Positions 1 through 4,845 of a stretch of 7,336 nucleotides of DNA are shown here, piece after piece; positions within the stretch are counted from its first letter, which is position 1; every line of letters starts with the position of its first letter. The translations under genes were made by a program, and so were the position numbers. Source of the DNA: Clostridia bacterium (GTDB lineage: Bacteria > Bacillota > Clostridia > Oscillospirales > Acutalibacteraceae). The notes beneath the pieces were generated by a model. It was not told the origin of the DNA, did not search any database, and saw only the letters and a program-made list of their open reading frames with translations. Where the stretch lies: the NCBI GenBank assembly GCA_900764115.1, contig CAAFMR010000416.1, forward strand, positions 1-7,336. The letters are read 5' to 3'.

Positions 1-57
1 CCGCACCCGCTTTACAGCGGTCAGCACCGTAAACTCCGTCTCATCCGCCTGTGCCAT
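1..57 (-). CDS. Start of an unidentified gene, cut by the left window edge
   Basis: An ATG at 57 opens a frame that stays open to the window edge, giving 19 residues beginning MAQADETEFTVLTAVKRVR. A good ribosome binding site (AAGGGGG on the minus strand, about 8 nt upstream) and a SigA-like promoter at 93-121 support it as a real start. The visible N-terminus is hydrophilic, shows no signal peptide, and is too short to assign to a family. The gene lies downstream of the TetR-family regulator gene in the same direction, and its promoter carries a motif also found in the regulator's own promoter. It is therefore a plausible target of that regulator; such targets are often transporters or detoxifying enzymes, but nothing here shows which. 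Confidence 0.7.
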   Translation of the reverse strand, partial: MAQADETEFTVLTAVKRVR

Positions 58-82
58 CGCTTCATCCCCCTTAATGGTTCTC

Positions 83-100
83 ACTGACGGTAAGCATACC
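83..100. promoter_or_regulatory. Candidate TetR-family operator in the promoter of the left-edge gene
   Basis: On the plus strand ACTGAC (83-88) is followed at once by GGTA-AGCA-TACC (89-100), whose GGTA and TACC arms form an inverted repeat over the -10 hexamer. The same parts, ACTGAC then GGTA and CATACC followed by a purine and CA, recur at 830-849 in the promoter of the TetR-family gene, with 3 nt between the two blocks there. Binding at either site would block RNA polymerase. Part of the likeness comes from the shared -10/-16 promoter element, so the assignment is an inference. Confidence 0.4.
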
Positions 101-121
101 GCATTTTATGGCGATTGTCTA
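93..121 (-). promoter_or_regulatory. SigA-type promoter of the left-edge gene
   Basis: Read on the minus strand, TAGACA (121-116, five of six matches to TTGACA) and TATGCT (98-93) are separated by exactly 17 nt. The -10 is preceded by TGCGG, close to the Gram-positive -16 TRTG element. The predicted start near 86 leaves a leader of about 30 nt before the ATG at 57. A 12-nt palindrome (126-137) sits just upstream of the -35. Confidence 0.65.
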
Positions 122-125
122 CCGG

Positions 126-137
126 GTTTTGCAAAAC
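126..137. repeat. Perfect 12-nt palindrome GTTTTGCAAAAC upstream of a -35 box
   Basis: GTTTTGCAAAAC is its own reverse complement. It ends 5 nt upstream of the -35 hexamer of the left-edge gene's promoter, where an activator or second operator site would be expected. Only one copy is seen in the window, so any regulatory role is an inference. Confidence 0.35.
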
Positions 138-189
138 ATGTCCGGGCGCCGGCACTTTCTCTCCCCTTTGCTGCACCATTCACTGAAAC

Positions 190-220
190 GACTCCCCGGC
201 GGGAAATCCGCCGGGGAGTC
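190..220. terminator. GC-rich 13-bp hairpin after the TetR-family gene
   Basis: GACTCCCCGGCGG and CCGCCGGGGAGTC pair perfectly around a 5-nt loop (203-207), 18 nt beyond the stop of the TetR-family gene. A T run (222-226) follows the stem on the plus strand. Read on the minus strand, the direction of the gene, the stem is followed only by GTTTCAG, and the A run before the stem can extend pairing by about four base pairs, including one G-U pair. It probably ends the regulator transcript, but its tail is weak in that direction. Confidence 0.6.
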
Positions 221-238
221 ATTTTTCTGTATCCAGCT

Positions 239-799
239 TTATTCGGCAGCGGCGGATTTGCGGAATACCTCCGCCGAAATTTCCCGGCACAGCGCCGTGA
301 TCCGCCCGATCTCCTCGGTGGCGTCGTCCCGCATTCCGCCGGCGATCCAGTCGATGGTCAGCCCGAACAGCTCGCACTTGAAGAACCGCACCGCCAGCTC
401 CCGCTCCTTGTCCCCCGGCGGCACCTCGCCGTAGACGGTGTTGAGATACGTGGTGATGACGTATTCGCACAGCGCCAGAGAATACTGCTCATACATATCC
501 CGGTTGACGGAATTGTAGATATGCTGCACCGCCTTGCGGTTTTGCAGCGCAAACTGGAACGCCAGCTCGGCGCACTGATCCAGAGAGCTGATGGAGGAAT
601 AGGTGGCGATGAGACCATCCACCTCCTCCTTGATGATCTCCTCAATGAGGGTGGGAATATCCTGATAATGGTAGTAAAAGGAGTTGCGGTTGATGCCGCA
701 ATCCTCCACGATGCTGCGCACGCTGATTTTGCTCAGGGGATACTCGTTAATCAGCTTCATAAAGGACGTTTTTATGGCCGTTTTCGTAAAATTCGGCAC
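239..799 (-). CDS. TetR/AcrR-family transcriptional regulator
   Basis: A 186-residue protein of normal TetR-family length. An N-terminal helix-turn-helix domain spans about residues 5-48, with the recognition segment ISVRSIVEDCGINRNSFYYHY at about 25-45, which matches the family pattern for DNA binding. The remainder (about 50-180) is a helical ligand-binding and dimerisation region of the kind seen in DhaS-like Clostridia regulators; its ligand cannot be read from the sequence. The start is a GTG at 799, chosen because AAGGAGGT lies 7 nt upstream. A well-formed promoter (842-870) drives it, and an inverted repeat overlaps the -10, suggesting autorepression. The gene downstream at the left edge shares parts of that motif and is the likely target. 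Confidence 0.9.
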   Translation of the reverse strand: MPNFTKTAIKTSFMKLINEYPLSKISVRSIVEDCGINRNSFYYHYQDIPTLIEEIIKEEVDGLIATYSSISSLDQCAELAFQFALQNRKAVQHIYNSVNRDMYEQYSLALCEYVITTYLNTVYGEVPPGDKERELAVRFFKCELFGLTIDWIAGGMRDDATEEIGRITALCREISAEVFRKSAAAE

Positions 800-825
800 G
801 ACAGATACCTCCTTAAACGGAAAAA

Positions 826-849
826 GTCAACTGACAGAGGTATCATACC
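826..849. promoter_or_regulatory. Candidate autoregulatory operator of the TetR-family gene
   Basis: GGTAT-C-ATACC (839-849) is a perfect 5-1-5 inverted repeat lying across the -10 hexamer. Next to it, GTCA-AC-TGAC (826-835) forms a second small inverted repeat around the predicted transcription start. ACTGAC and the GGTA...CATACC parts recur at 83-100 in the promoter of the left-edge gene. Position and recurrence suggest an operator of the adjacent regulator; binding is inferred. Confidence 0.45.
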
Positions 850-870
850 ACAGTTTTCCGCCGAGCGCAA
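842..870 (-). promoter_or_regulatory. SigA-type promoter of the TetR-family gene
   Basis: Minus-strand TTGCGC (870-865) and TATGAT (847-842) are 17 nt apart. The -10 is preceded by TGTGG, an exact -16 TRTG element. The -35 begins 4 nt past the stop codon of the upstream gene. The start near 835 would leave a leader of about 36 nt to the GTG. I saw no terminator between the upstream gene and this promoter, so read-through from the sigma-factor operon is possible. Confidence 0.75.
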
Positions 871-873
871 GCC

Positions 874-1839
874 TTATCCGGCGATCCCCAGCTCAATAAA
901 ACACCGCAGAGCCGCATGGTTCACCTCGCCTTCGGCGGTCACCCGATAATAGATGCCGTGGACGGCGAAATCCGCCACCACCTTGTCCTTGCCGACTTCG
1001 TATACCTTTACATCATACGTTTCGCCGTCCGAAGCCTTAAATTGGTTGACTTCATCGGTGTTGCTCAACAGCCGCCGGTCGGCAAAGGCGGCGGGGGGAG
1101 CGATCCGGCTGGCGGTCACGGATACGGTGAACCGCTCCGAGAACGCCGCCCCCTCATACAGCTGCATCATCTCCGCCGTATAGGTGGCTGTATCGTCCAC
1201 AATCTGCCCATCCTCCCGGCGGCGCACCAGAGAATAGGCGTCGTTTTCCACCGGCGTAACCGTACACAGGGTATACGACCCGGGATATGCCTGCTTTTTC
1301 CAGAAATCCGCCAGCGCCTGCCGCAGATCCCGTCCAAAATAAGCCGCTGTTTCGGCGGCGGTGCGACCCTCCGTCACGCACTGCGCCGGGTCCCAGCGCC
1401 TTGCCTGCTCCGCCGTGCCGGTCACCACATTCACACACCAGATGATCTTGCCGTCCGGCTTTGCCGGGGTTTGGTTGCTCTCCGTCGGGTCCTGGGGTTC
1501 CTTCGTTGTCGCCCACCGACTGGTGGTGGTTTGTTCCCCGCTGCTGTCGGGAGCGGTAGTCGTCTGACCCTCGCTGCTGCTGTTGGGAGCGGTGGCGGCA
1601 GCGTCATCCGCCGGCACCGTCATTTCCCCTTGGGGTGCTTCCGGCTGGCTGCTCTCCGTCCCCGGCAGGGGGCGGAACACCCCGCTGCGCCAGATTCCCA
1701 GTCCGGCGGCGCCCGCCAGACATACGCAGCCCACCGCTGCCGCGCCCCGGGTCAGCCGCTGGCGCTTTTGCCGCTGCACCCGCTCATAGGTGTGCACCCG
1801 CTCCAGCACCCGGGCGGTCATTTCTTCATAGGTTTTCAT
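874..1839 (-). CDS. Single-pass membrane protein, probable sensor/anti-sigma partner of the ECF sigma factor
   Basis: A 321-residue protein starting at the ATG at 1839; AGGAGG lies 9 nt upstream, too close to the in-frame TTG at 1845 for that codon to be the start. A short, strongly basic cytoplasmic segment (1-31) precedes one membrane helix (about 32-50), then a Ser/Thr/Pro/Gln-rich linker (about 57-128) with a degenerate tandem repeat, then an extracytoplasmic domain (about 130-321). That domain has four cysteines (135, 154, 192, 313), which could form disulfides. Its last 80 residues loosely recall the C-terminal DUF4367-type domains of anti-sigma proteins. The gene overlaps the ECF sigma gene by 14 nt, so coupled translation and an anti-sigma role are likely. 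The usual zinc-binding HxxxCxxC motif is absent and the cytoplasmic part is unusually short, so the mode of sigma control is unclear. Confidence 0.75.
   Translation of the reverse strand: MKTYEEMTARVLERVHTYERVQRQKRQRLTRGAAAVGCVCLAGAAGLGIWRSGVFRPLPGTESSQPEAPQGEMTVPADDAAATAPNSSSEGQTTTAPDSSGEQTTTSRWATTKEPQDPTESNQTPAKPDGKIIWCVNVVTGTAEQARRWDPAQCVTEGRTAAETAAYFGRDLRQALADFWKKQAYPGSYTLCTVTPVENDAYSLVRRREDGQIVDDTATYTAEMMQLYEGAAFSERFTVSVTASRIAPPAAFADRRLLSNTDEVNQFKASDGETYDVKVYEVGKDKVVADFAVHGIYYRVTAEGEVNHAALRCFIELGIAG
1522..1590 (-). repeat. Tandem repeat in the extracytoplasmic linker
   Basis: Residues 84-95 (APNSSSEGQTTT) and 96-106 (APDSSGEQTTT) of the membrane protein are adjacent imperfect copies. 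The DNA is also alike: the plus strand has GCTGCTGT, one variable base, then GGGAGCGGT in both units. This indicates local duplication in a flexible, wall-spanning linker. Confidence 0.6.
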
Positions 1840-2386
1840 ACACAAAGCCCTCCTGCTCCAATTGTTTTTTCAGCGCTGACCGGGCACGGTAGACCAACGT
1901 TTCCGCGGCGTGGGGGCTTTTCCCCATGACGCTTGCCGCCGCCCGCAGAGAGAAATTTTCAAAATACACCAGCCACAGAATTTGCCGGTAATCCGGCGGC
2001 AGCGCTGCCAGCGCTTTGTACAGCTGCCGCTTTTGTTCATTTTGCAGGTATGCCTGCTCCGGCTGGGCGCTCTCTCCCGGCTGCTGCGCCGCCTCCTCCA
2101 GCGGGGTCTCCCGCCGCCGGGATTGCCGCCGCCAGTGATCCACGGCTATGTGCCGCCCGATGGTATACAGCCACGTGCGGAAGGCGCTGCCGCCCTTGTT
2201 GCGGGGCTTTTTCGTCCCCAGCCGCACAAAGGTGTCCTCTGCCAGCTCCTCCGCCAAAGCCATATTCCCCACCAGCGTATGGAGATACAGAATCAGCCCG
2301 TCCTGATAGTCCCGGATGATCTCCGCCAAGCCCTGCTCATCGCCCTCCTCCCGGAACCGGCGATAGCTCTCCGCTCCTCGATCCAT
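1826..2386 (-). CDS. ECF-type RNA polymerase sigma factor
   Basis: A 186-residue sigma-70 family protein with only regions 2 and 4, the length and layout of the extracytoplasmic-function group. Region 2 (about 24-90) includes AEELAEDTFVRL and FRTWLYTIGRHIAVDHWRR, the core-binding and -10 recognition part. Region 4 (about 122-175) includes ALPPDYRQILWLVYFENFSL and the helix-turn-helix ending ETLVYRARSALKKQL, which reads the -35. A Gln/Glu/Pro-rich linker joins them. The ATG at 2386 has AGGAGG 5 nt upstream. The following gene overlaps by 14 nt and encodes a membrane protein, the usual arrangement for an envelope-responsive sigma/anti-sigma pair. A perfect inverted repeat (2401-2420) lies just before the ribosome binding site. 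No convincing SigA promoter is visible upstream, compatible with autoregulation, but this is not shown. Confidence 0.93.
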   Translation of the reverse strand: MDRGAESYRRFREEGDEQGLAEIIRDYQDGLILYLHTLVGNMALAEELAEDTFVRLGTKKPRNKGGSAFRTWLYTIGRHIAVDHWRRQSRRRETPLEEAAQQPGESAQPEQAYLQNEQKRQLYKALAALPPDYRQILWLVYFENFSLRAAASVMGKSPHAAETLVYRARSALKKQLEQEGFVYENL

Positions 2387-2400
2387 CGTACCCTCCTCGT

Positions 2401-2420
2401 GTGAAAAAGACCTTTTTCAC
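2401..2420. promoter_or_regulatory. Perfect inverted repeat directly upstream of the sigma-factor ribosome binding site
   Basis: GTGAAAAAG and CTTTTTCAC are exact complements separated by 2 nt. On the mRNA an 8-bp A/U-rich stem with a GGUC loop could form, ending about 2 nt before GAGGAGG of the sigma gene. It could be a protein-binding operator or a 5' leader hairpin affecting translation or stability. The downstream side lacks a terminator-type U run beyond the stem. Its role is inferred from position and perfect symmetry. Confidence 0.5.
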
Positions 2421-2463
2421 CTATTACACGCCCCAACTCGCCAAAACCTCACAGAAGATCCCG

Positions 2464-2498
2464 AAAAAAATGACCGGCGAGCTGCTCGTCGGTCATTT
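2464..2498 (-). terminator. Intrinsic terminator of the LamG-like gene
   Basis: On the minus strand AAATGACCG pairs with CGGTCATTT, and the inner CGAG pairs with CTCG around a CAG loop, with one A/C mismatch between the two helices. A run of seven T (2470-2464) forms the end of the stem and the tail. It starts about 10 nt after the stop codon at 2508 and separates this transcript from the sigma-factor operon. Confidence 0.88.
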
Positions 2499-2507
2499 AT
2501 ATTGTTC

Positions 2508-3389
2508 TTATCGCCGGGTTGCGACTCGCCACCGCCACCAGGCGCCCATCGCCAGCAGCAGGATCGCCCCGCCGGGGATTGCCAGAATCCACAGCCGGTT
2601 ATGGGGCTGCAAGGGATCGGGCGCCGTAGTCTGGTCGGCAGCCGCCATGGGGTCCCACGCATCGGCATCCGTCCCGACAGCGCTGCCGGTCAGCTCCGGC
2701 AGCGTCATCACCCGGTCATACAGATACACCTCGTCCACCAGCATCGTCGCCCCGGTTTCCTCGGTGCTGCCGCCGATGCACAGCTGCCGGGGCTCTGCGG
2801 TTTCCGTCACCGACACCGGAGTTTCGCACACCGGCACGCCATCCAGATACAGCCGGGTGCCGGTGCTGTCCCCGGTCACCGTCAGCCGATGCCACACGCC
2901 GTGGGTCAGCCCGTCGGTGCCTTCGGAAAACAGGGTCTGCTGACCGTCCGCCGCATCCGTCACCCGCAGCAGCGGGCTGTATACGAAATTTCCCTCCTGA
3001 CCGGCTGCCTCCAGCACAAATCCCGGAGCTCCCTCCAGCGCCAACAGTGTCGGCTGCCGCTGCGATTGGGTCTCCGCCGCCGGGGGCGTCCATTGCACCC
3101 AGGCATCCAGCGTAAATGCCGCGGATAAGGCGATCTTCTCCAGCCGCAGCGTTTCGCCCGCCGCCAGCGACGCCGCCTGCCCGCTATAGCCGGAGACCCA
3201 CGAAATATCCGCCGTCTCCTGCCGGGTATCCCCCCGATAATAGGTCAGCTCCGGCGGCAGCGCCTCCGGCTCGGTGAGCAGCACCATAGGCGGCTGTGCC
3301 AACTCCGCCGACTCTGCAGGCTCCGCCGCCGCCGACACCGTCAGCCCCAGCAGCAGCGCCGCCGCCAACCAGCCCCACCATCGTTTCAT
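2508..3389 (-). CDS. Secreted, membrane-anchored LamG-like (concanavalin-fold) domain protein
   Basis: A 293-residue surface protein. The start is set at the ATG at 3389, which has AAGGGTGG 6 nt upstream and opens a clear signal peptide (MKRWWGWLAAALLLGLTVSA, cleavage near 22-23); the frame is open 34 codons further upstream but that part contains the promoter. The central region (about 75-235) has the beta-sandwich pattern of the LamG/Laminin_G_3 family: FTLDAWVQW (92-100), GVWHRLTVTG (164-173), TRLYLDGVPV (178-187), LCIGGS (203-208) and VDEVYLYDRVMTLPEL (218-233). A Pro/Asp/Ala-rich stretch then leads to one C-terminal membrane helix (about 266-285) with a basic tail; there is no LPXTG motif. 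Such domains usually bind glycans or proteins. No catalytic domain is attached and the ligand is unknown. It is transcribed alone. Confidence 0.85.
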   Translation of the reverse strand: MKRWWGWLAAALLLGLTVSAAAEPAESAELAQPPMVLLTEPEALPPELTYYRGDTRQETADISWVSGYSGQAASLAAGETLRLEKIALSAAFTLDAWVQWTPPAAETQSQRQPTLLALEGAPGFVLEAAGQEGNFVYSPLLRVTDAADGQQTLFSEGTDGLTHGVWHRLTVTGDSTGTRLYLDGVPVCETPVSVTETAEPRQLCIGGSTEETGATMLVDEVYLYDRVMTLPELTGSAVGTDADAWDPMAAADQTTAPDPLQPHNRLWILAIPGGAILLLAMGAWWRWRVATRR

Positions 3390-3428
3390 CTCGTTCCACC
3401 CTTTCCGCTCCCTGCTTTCATCGCTACC

Positions 3429-3457
3429 ATCATACCACATTGCAAGACAAATGAAAA
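3429..3457 (-). promoter_or_regulatory. SigA-type promoter of the LamG-like gene
   Basis: Minus-strand TTTTCA (3457-3452, four of six matches to TTGACA) and TATGAT (3434-3429) are 17 nt apart, and TGTGG before the -10 is an exact -16 TRTG element that compensates for the weak -35. The 11 bases TGTGGTATGAT are identical to those in the TetR-gene promoter. The leader to the ATG would be about 33 nt. Confidence 0.7.
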
Positions 3458-3514
3458 CCCCCGGCGGCAAACTTTTCCGCAGCGGCGGCACCGATGTTTC
3501 TCCCCCGACAAAGG

Positions 3515-3546
3515 AAAAACCGACCCGCCCTCAGGCGAATCGGTTT
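3515..3546 (-). terminator. Intrinsic terminator of the ftsE-ftsX-M23-S41 operon
   Basis: On the minus strand AAACCGATTCGCC pairs along 13 positions (two G-U) with GGCGGGTCGGTTT around a TGAG loop, and the T run continues to 3515. It lies about 44 nt past the stop codon of the S41 gene, and the LamG promoter begins further on, so this marks the operon end. Confidence 0.9.
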
Positions 3547-3589
3547 CCAAATCGTTGTATTTACCGCGGATTATACCGAATGTATTGGA

Positions 3590-4831
3590 TTATCCGGCGT
3601 TTGCCGCGCTGTTGGCGTTGGATTTTCCGGCGTTGCTGTTTTTCGGCGTCACCGGGTTGCTGATTTGGGACAGCGCCGCTTTCACCTGCGGGTCGTCTGC
3701 CGTCGCCGTCAGCCGGATGGTCGCCTGCTGGCTATCGGTCAGCGCCGATTCCAGATCGGGGACGATGCCCTGATCCTGCCAGCTGCCGTTCTTCAGCCGG
3801 CTGTATTCGCCCACCGTCAGCTTTATGGCGGAATTGTCCGCCTCCAGCGTGAAATACTCCTGATACTTTGCCTTGCCGGCGGAGGTCTCACCCACCACGG
3901 TGGTGAAGCTGAACTCCTGCAGCACCCCGGCAAAGAACTCCGCCTCGCCGGCGGTGGTATGGTTGATGAGGGTCACCGTGGGCAGGCTCAGCTGATTGTT
4001 GGATTTGGACACCAGGCTGGTGGCGGTGCCGTTTTTATCGGTCACGGTGCCATACTGCCCCAGGGGCATCAGATAGGCGATGACCTCCTCCGCCGCCGAC
4101 CGCAGCCCTCCCACATTATCCCGCAGGTCAAAAACCAGACCGGTCACCCCCTGCTCCACCAGGGAGGAAACGGTCGCCTTGAACTGCTCCGGGGTATTCT
4201 CATAAAACGCCGTCACCCGCACATAGCCGATGGAATCCAGCTTCTGGCTCTGCACCGACCGCAGCGTATGCTCATAGGCGGACAGCTCAAACGCCAGGGG
4301 CGAGCCATCCCGCTCCACGCTGAGCAGCACCTTGGCGGCGGCGTCCAGCGTTTCCTGCACCTGCGCCTCGGTCTTGCCCGCAACATCCTCGTTGTCCAGC
4401 GCTTTCAGCACATCGCCGACCTTGACGCCGCCTTTATCCGCAGCGGAATCGGCATCCACCCGCCAGACCACCAGCTGACCGGCGGCATTGGCGCAAACGC
4501 CCAAGCCCACATCGCCGCAGCGCCCCGCCAGACGGCTTTTCTCTTTCACATAGTTTTCGGTGGAAAAATAGGCGGCGTAGCTATCGCCCAGCCCCTGGAT
4601 ATACCCCTCGGTGATACCCCGGCGCAGCGCCTCCTCGTCCAGATCGGTATAGTATTCCCGCACCTTTTTGTCCACATCGTTGATATGGGTATACATCGCC
4701 TGCCGCTGGGAGACATCCTGCACCTGCCGGTTGAAATACCGCATCGCCACCAGCATGGTAATGGACACGGTCAGCGCCACCGTCAGAATAATCAGGGTGA
4801 CCGCCGTGCTGACGGTAATCTTTTTCTTCAT
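3590..4831 (-). CDS. S41 (C-terminal processing peptidase) family protein, predicted catalytically inactive
   Basis: A 413-residue protein with an N-terminal membrane helix (about 8-30), a helical lead-in, a PDZ domain (about 104-185, carboxylate-binding loop VGLGV at 108-112) and an S41 core (about 195-365). Family hallmarks present are DLRDNVGG (235-242), the strand TVTLIN, and GETSAGKAKYQ (314-324) with the general-base Lys 320 and Gln 324. The nucleophile motif, normally of the type N-x-x-(T/S)-A-S-A-x-E, reads NHTTAGEAE (290-298): Gly 295 replaces the catalytic Ser. A pseudoprotease is therefore likely. The tail after 390 is Asn/Ala/Ser-rich. It is the last gene of the ftsEX operon, 14 nt after the M23 gene, with GGAG 7 nt before the ATG. 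CtpA-type proteins act on peptidoglycan hydrolases in other bacteria, so a substrate-binding or scaffolding role towards the M23 enzyme is inferred. Confidence 0.9.
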   Translation of the reverse strand: MKKKITVSTAVTLIILTVALTVSITMLVAMRYFNRQVQDVSQRQAMYTHINDVDKKVREYYTDLDEEALRRGITEGYIQGLGDSYAAYFSTENYVKEKSRLAGRCGDVGLGVCANAAGQLVVWRVDADSAADKGGVKVGDVLKALDNEDVAGKTEAQVQETLDAAAKVLLSVERDGSPLAFELSAYEHTLRSVQSQKLDSIGYVRVTAFYENTPEQFKATVSSLVEQGVTGLVFDLRDNVGGLRSAAEEVIAYLMPLGQYGTVTDKNGTATSLVSKSNNQLSLPTVTLINHTTAGEAEFFAGVLQEFSFTTVVGETSAGKAKYQEYFTLEADNSAIKLTVGEYSRLKNGSWQDQGIVPDLESALTDSQQATIRLTATADDPQVKAALSQISNPVTPKNSNAGKSNANSAANAG

Positions 4832-4845
4832 CGACTCACTCCGTT

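Noticed and set aside
81..179. Minus-strand 32-codon open frame between the hairpin and the left-edge gene
   Set aside because: There is no properly spaced ribosome binding site (the only purine run upstream belongs to the hairpin), and it overlaps the promoter and candidate operator of the next gene.
74..949. Plus-strand open frame (291 codons) over the TetR-family gene
   Set aside because: It reads through the minus-strand promoters, the hairpin and the whole TetR-family coding region, has no convincing ribosome binding site and no family resemblance.
916..1929. Plus-strand open frame (337 codons) opposite the sigma partner gene
   Set aside because: It crosses two well-supported minus-strand genes, is very rich in Gly/Arg/Pro/His and shows no domain.
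2421..2450. TTGGCG / TAATAG as a SigA promoter for the ECF gene
   Set aside because: The two elements are only 12 nt apart and the -10 matches consensus at only three positions, so it is not a credible SigA promoter.
3390..3491. Upstream extension of the LamG-like frame
   Set aside because: It would place coding sequence across the promoter at 3429-3457 and put 34 residues before an obvious signal peptide.
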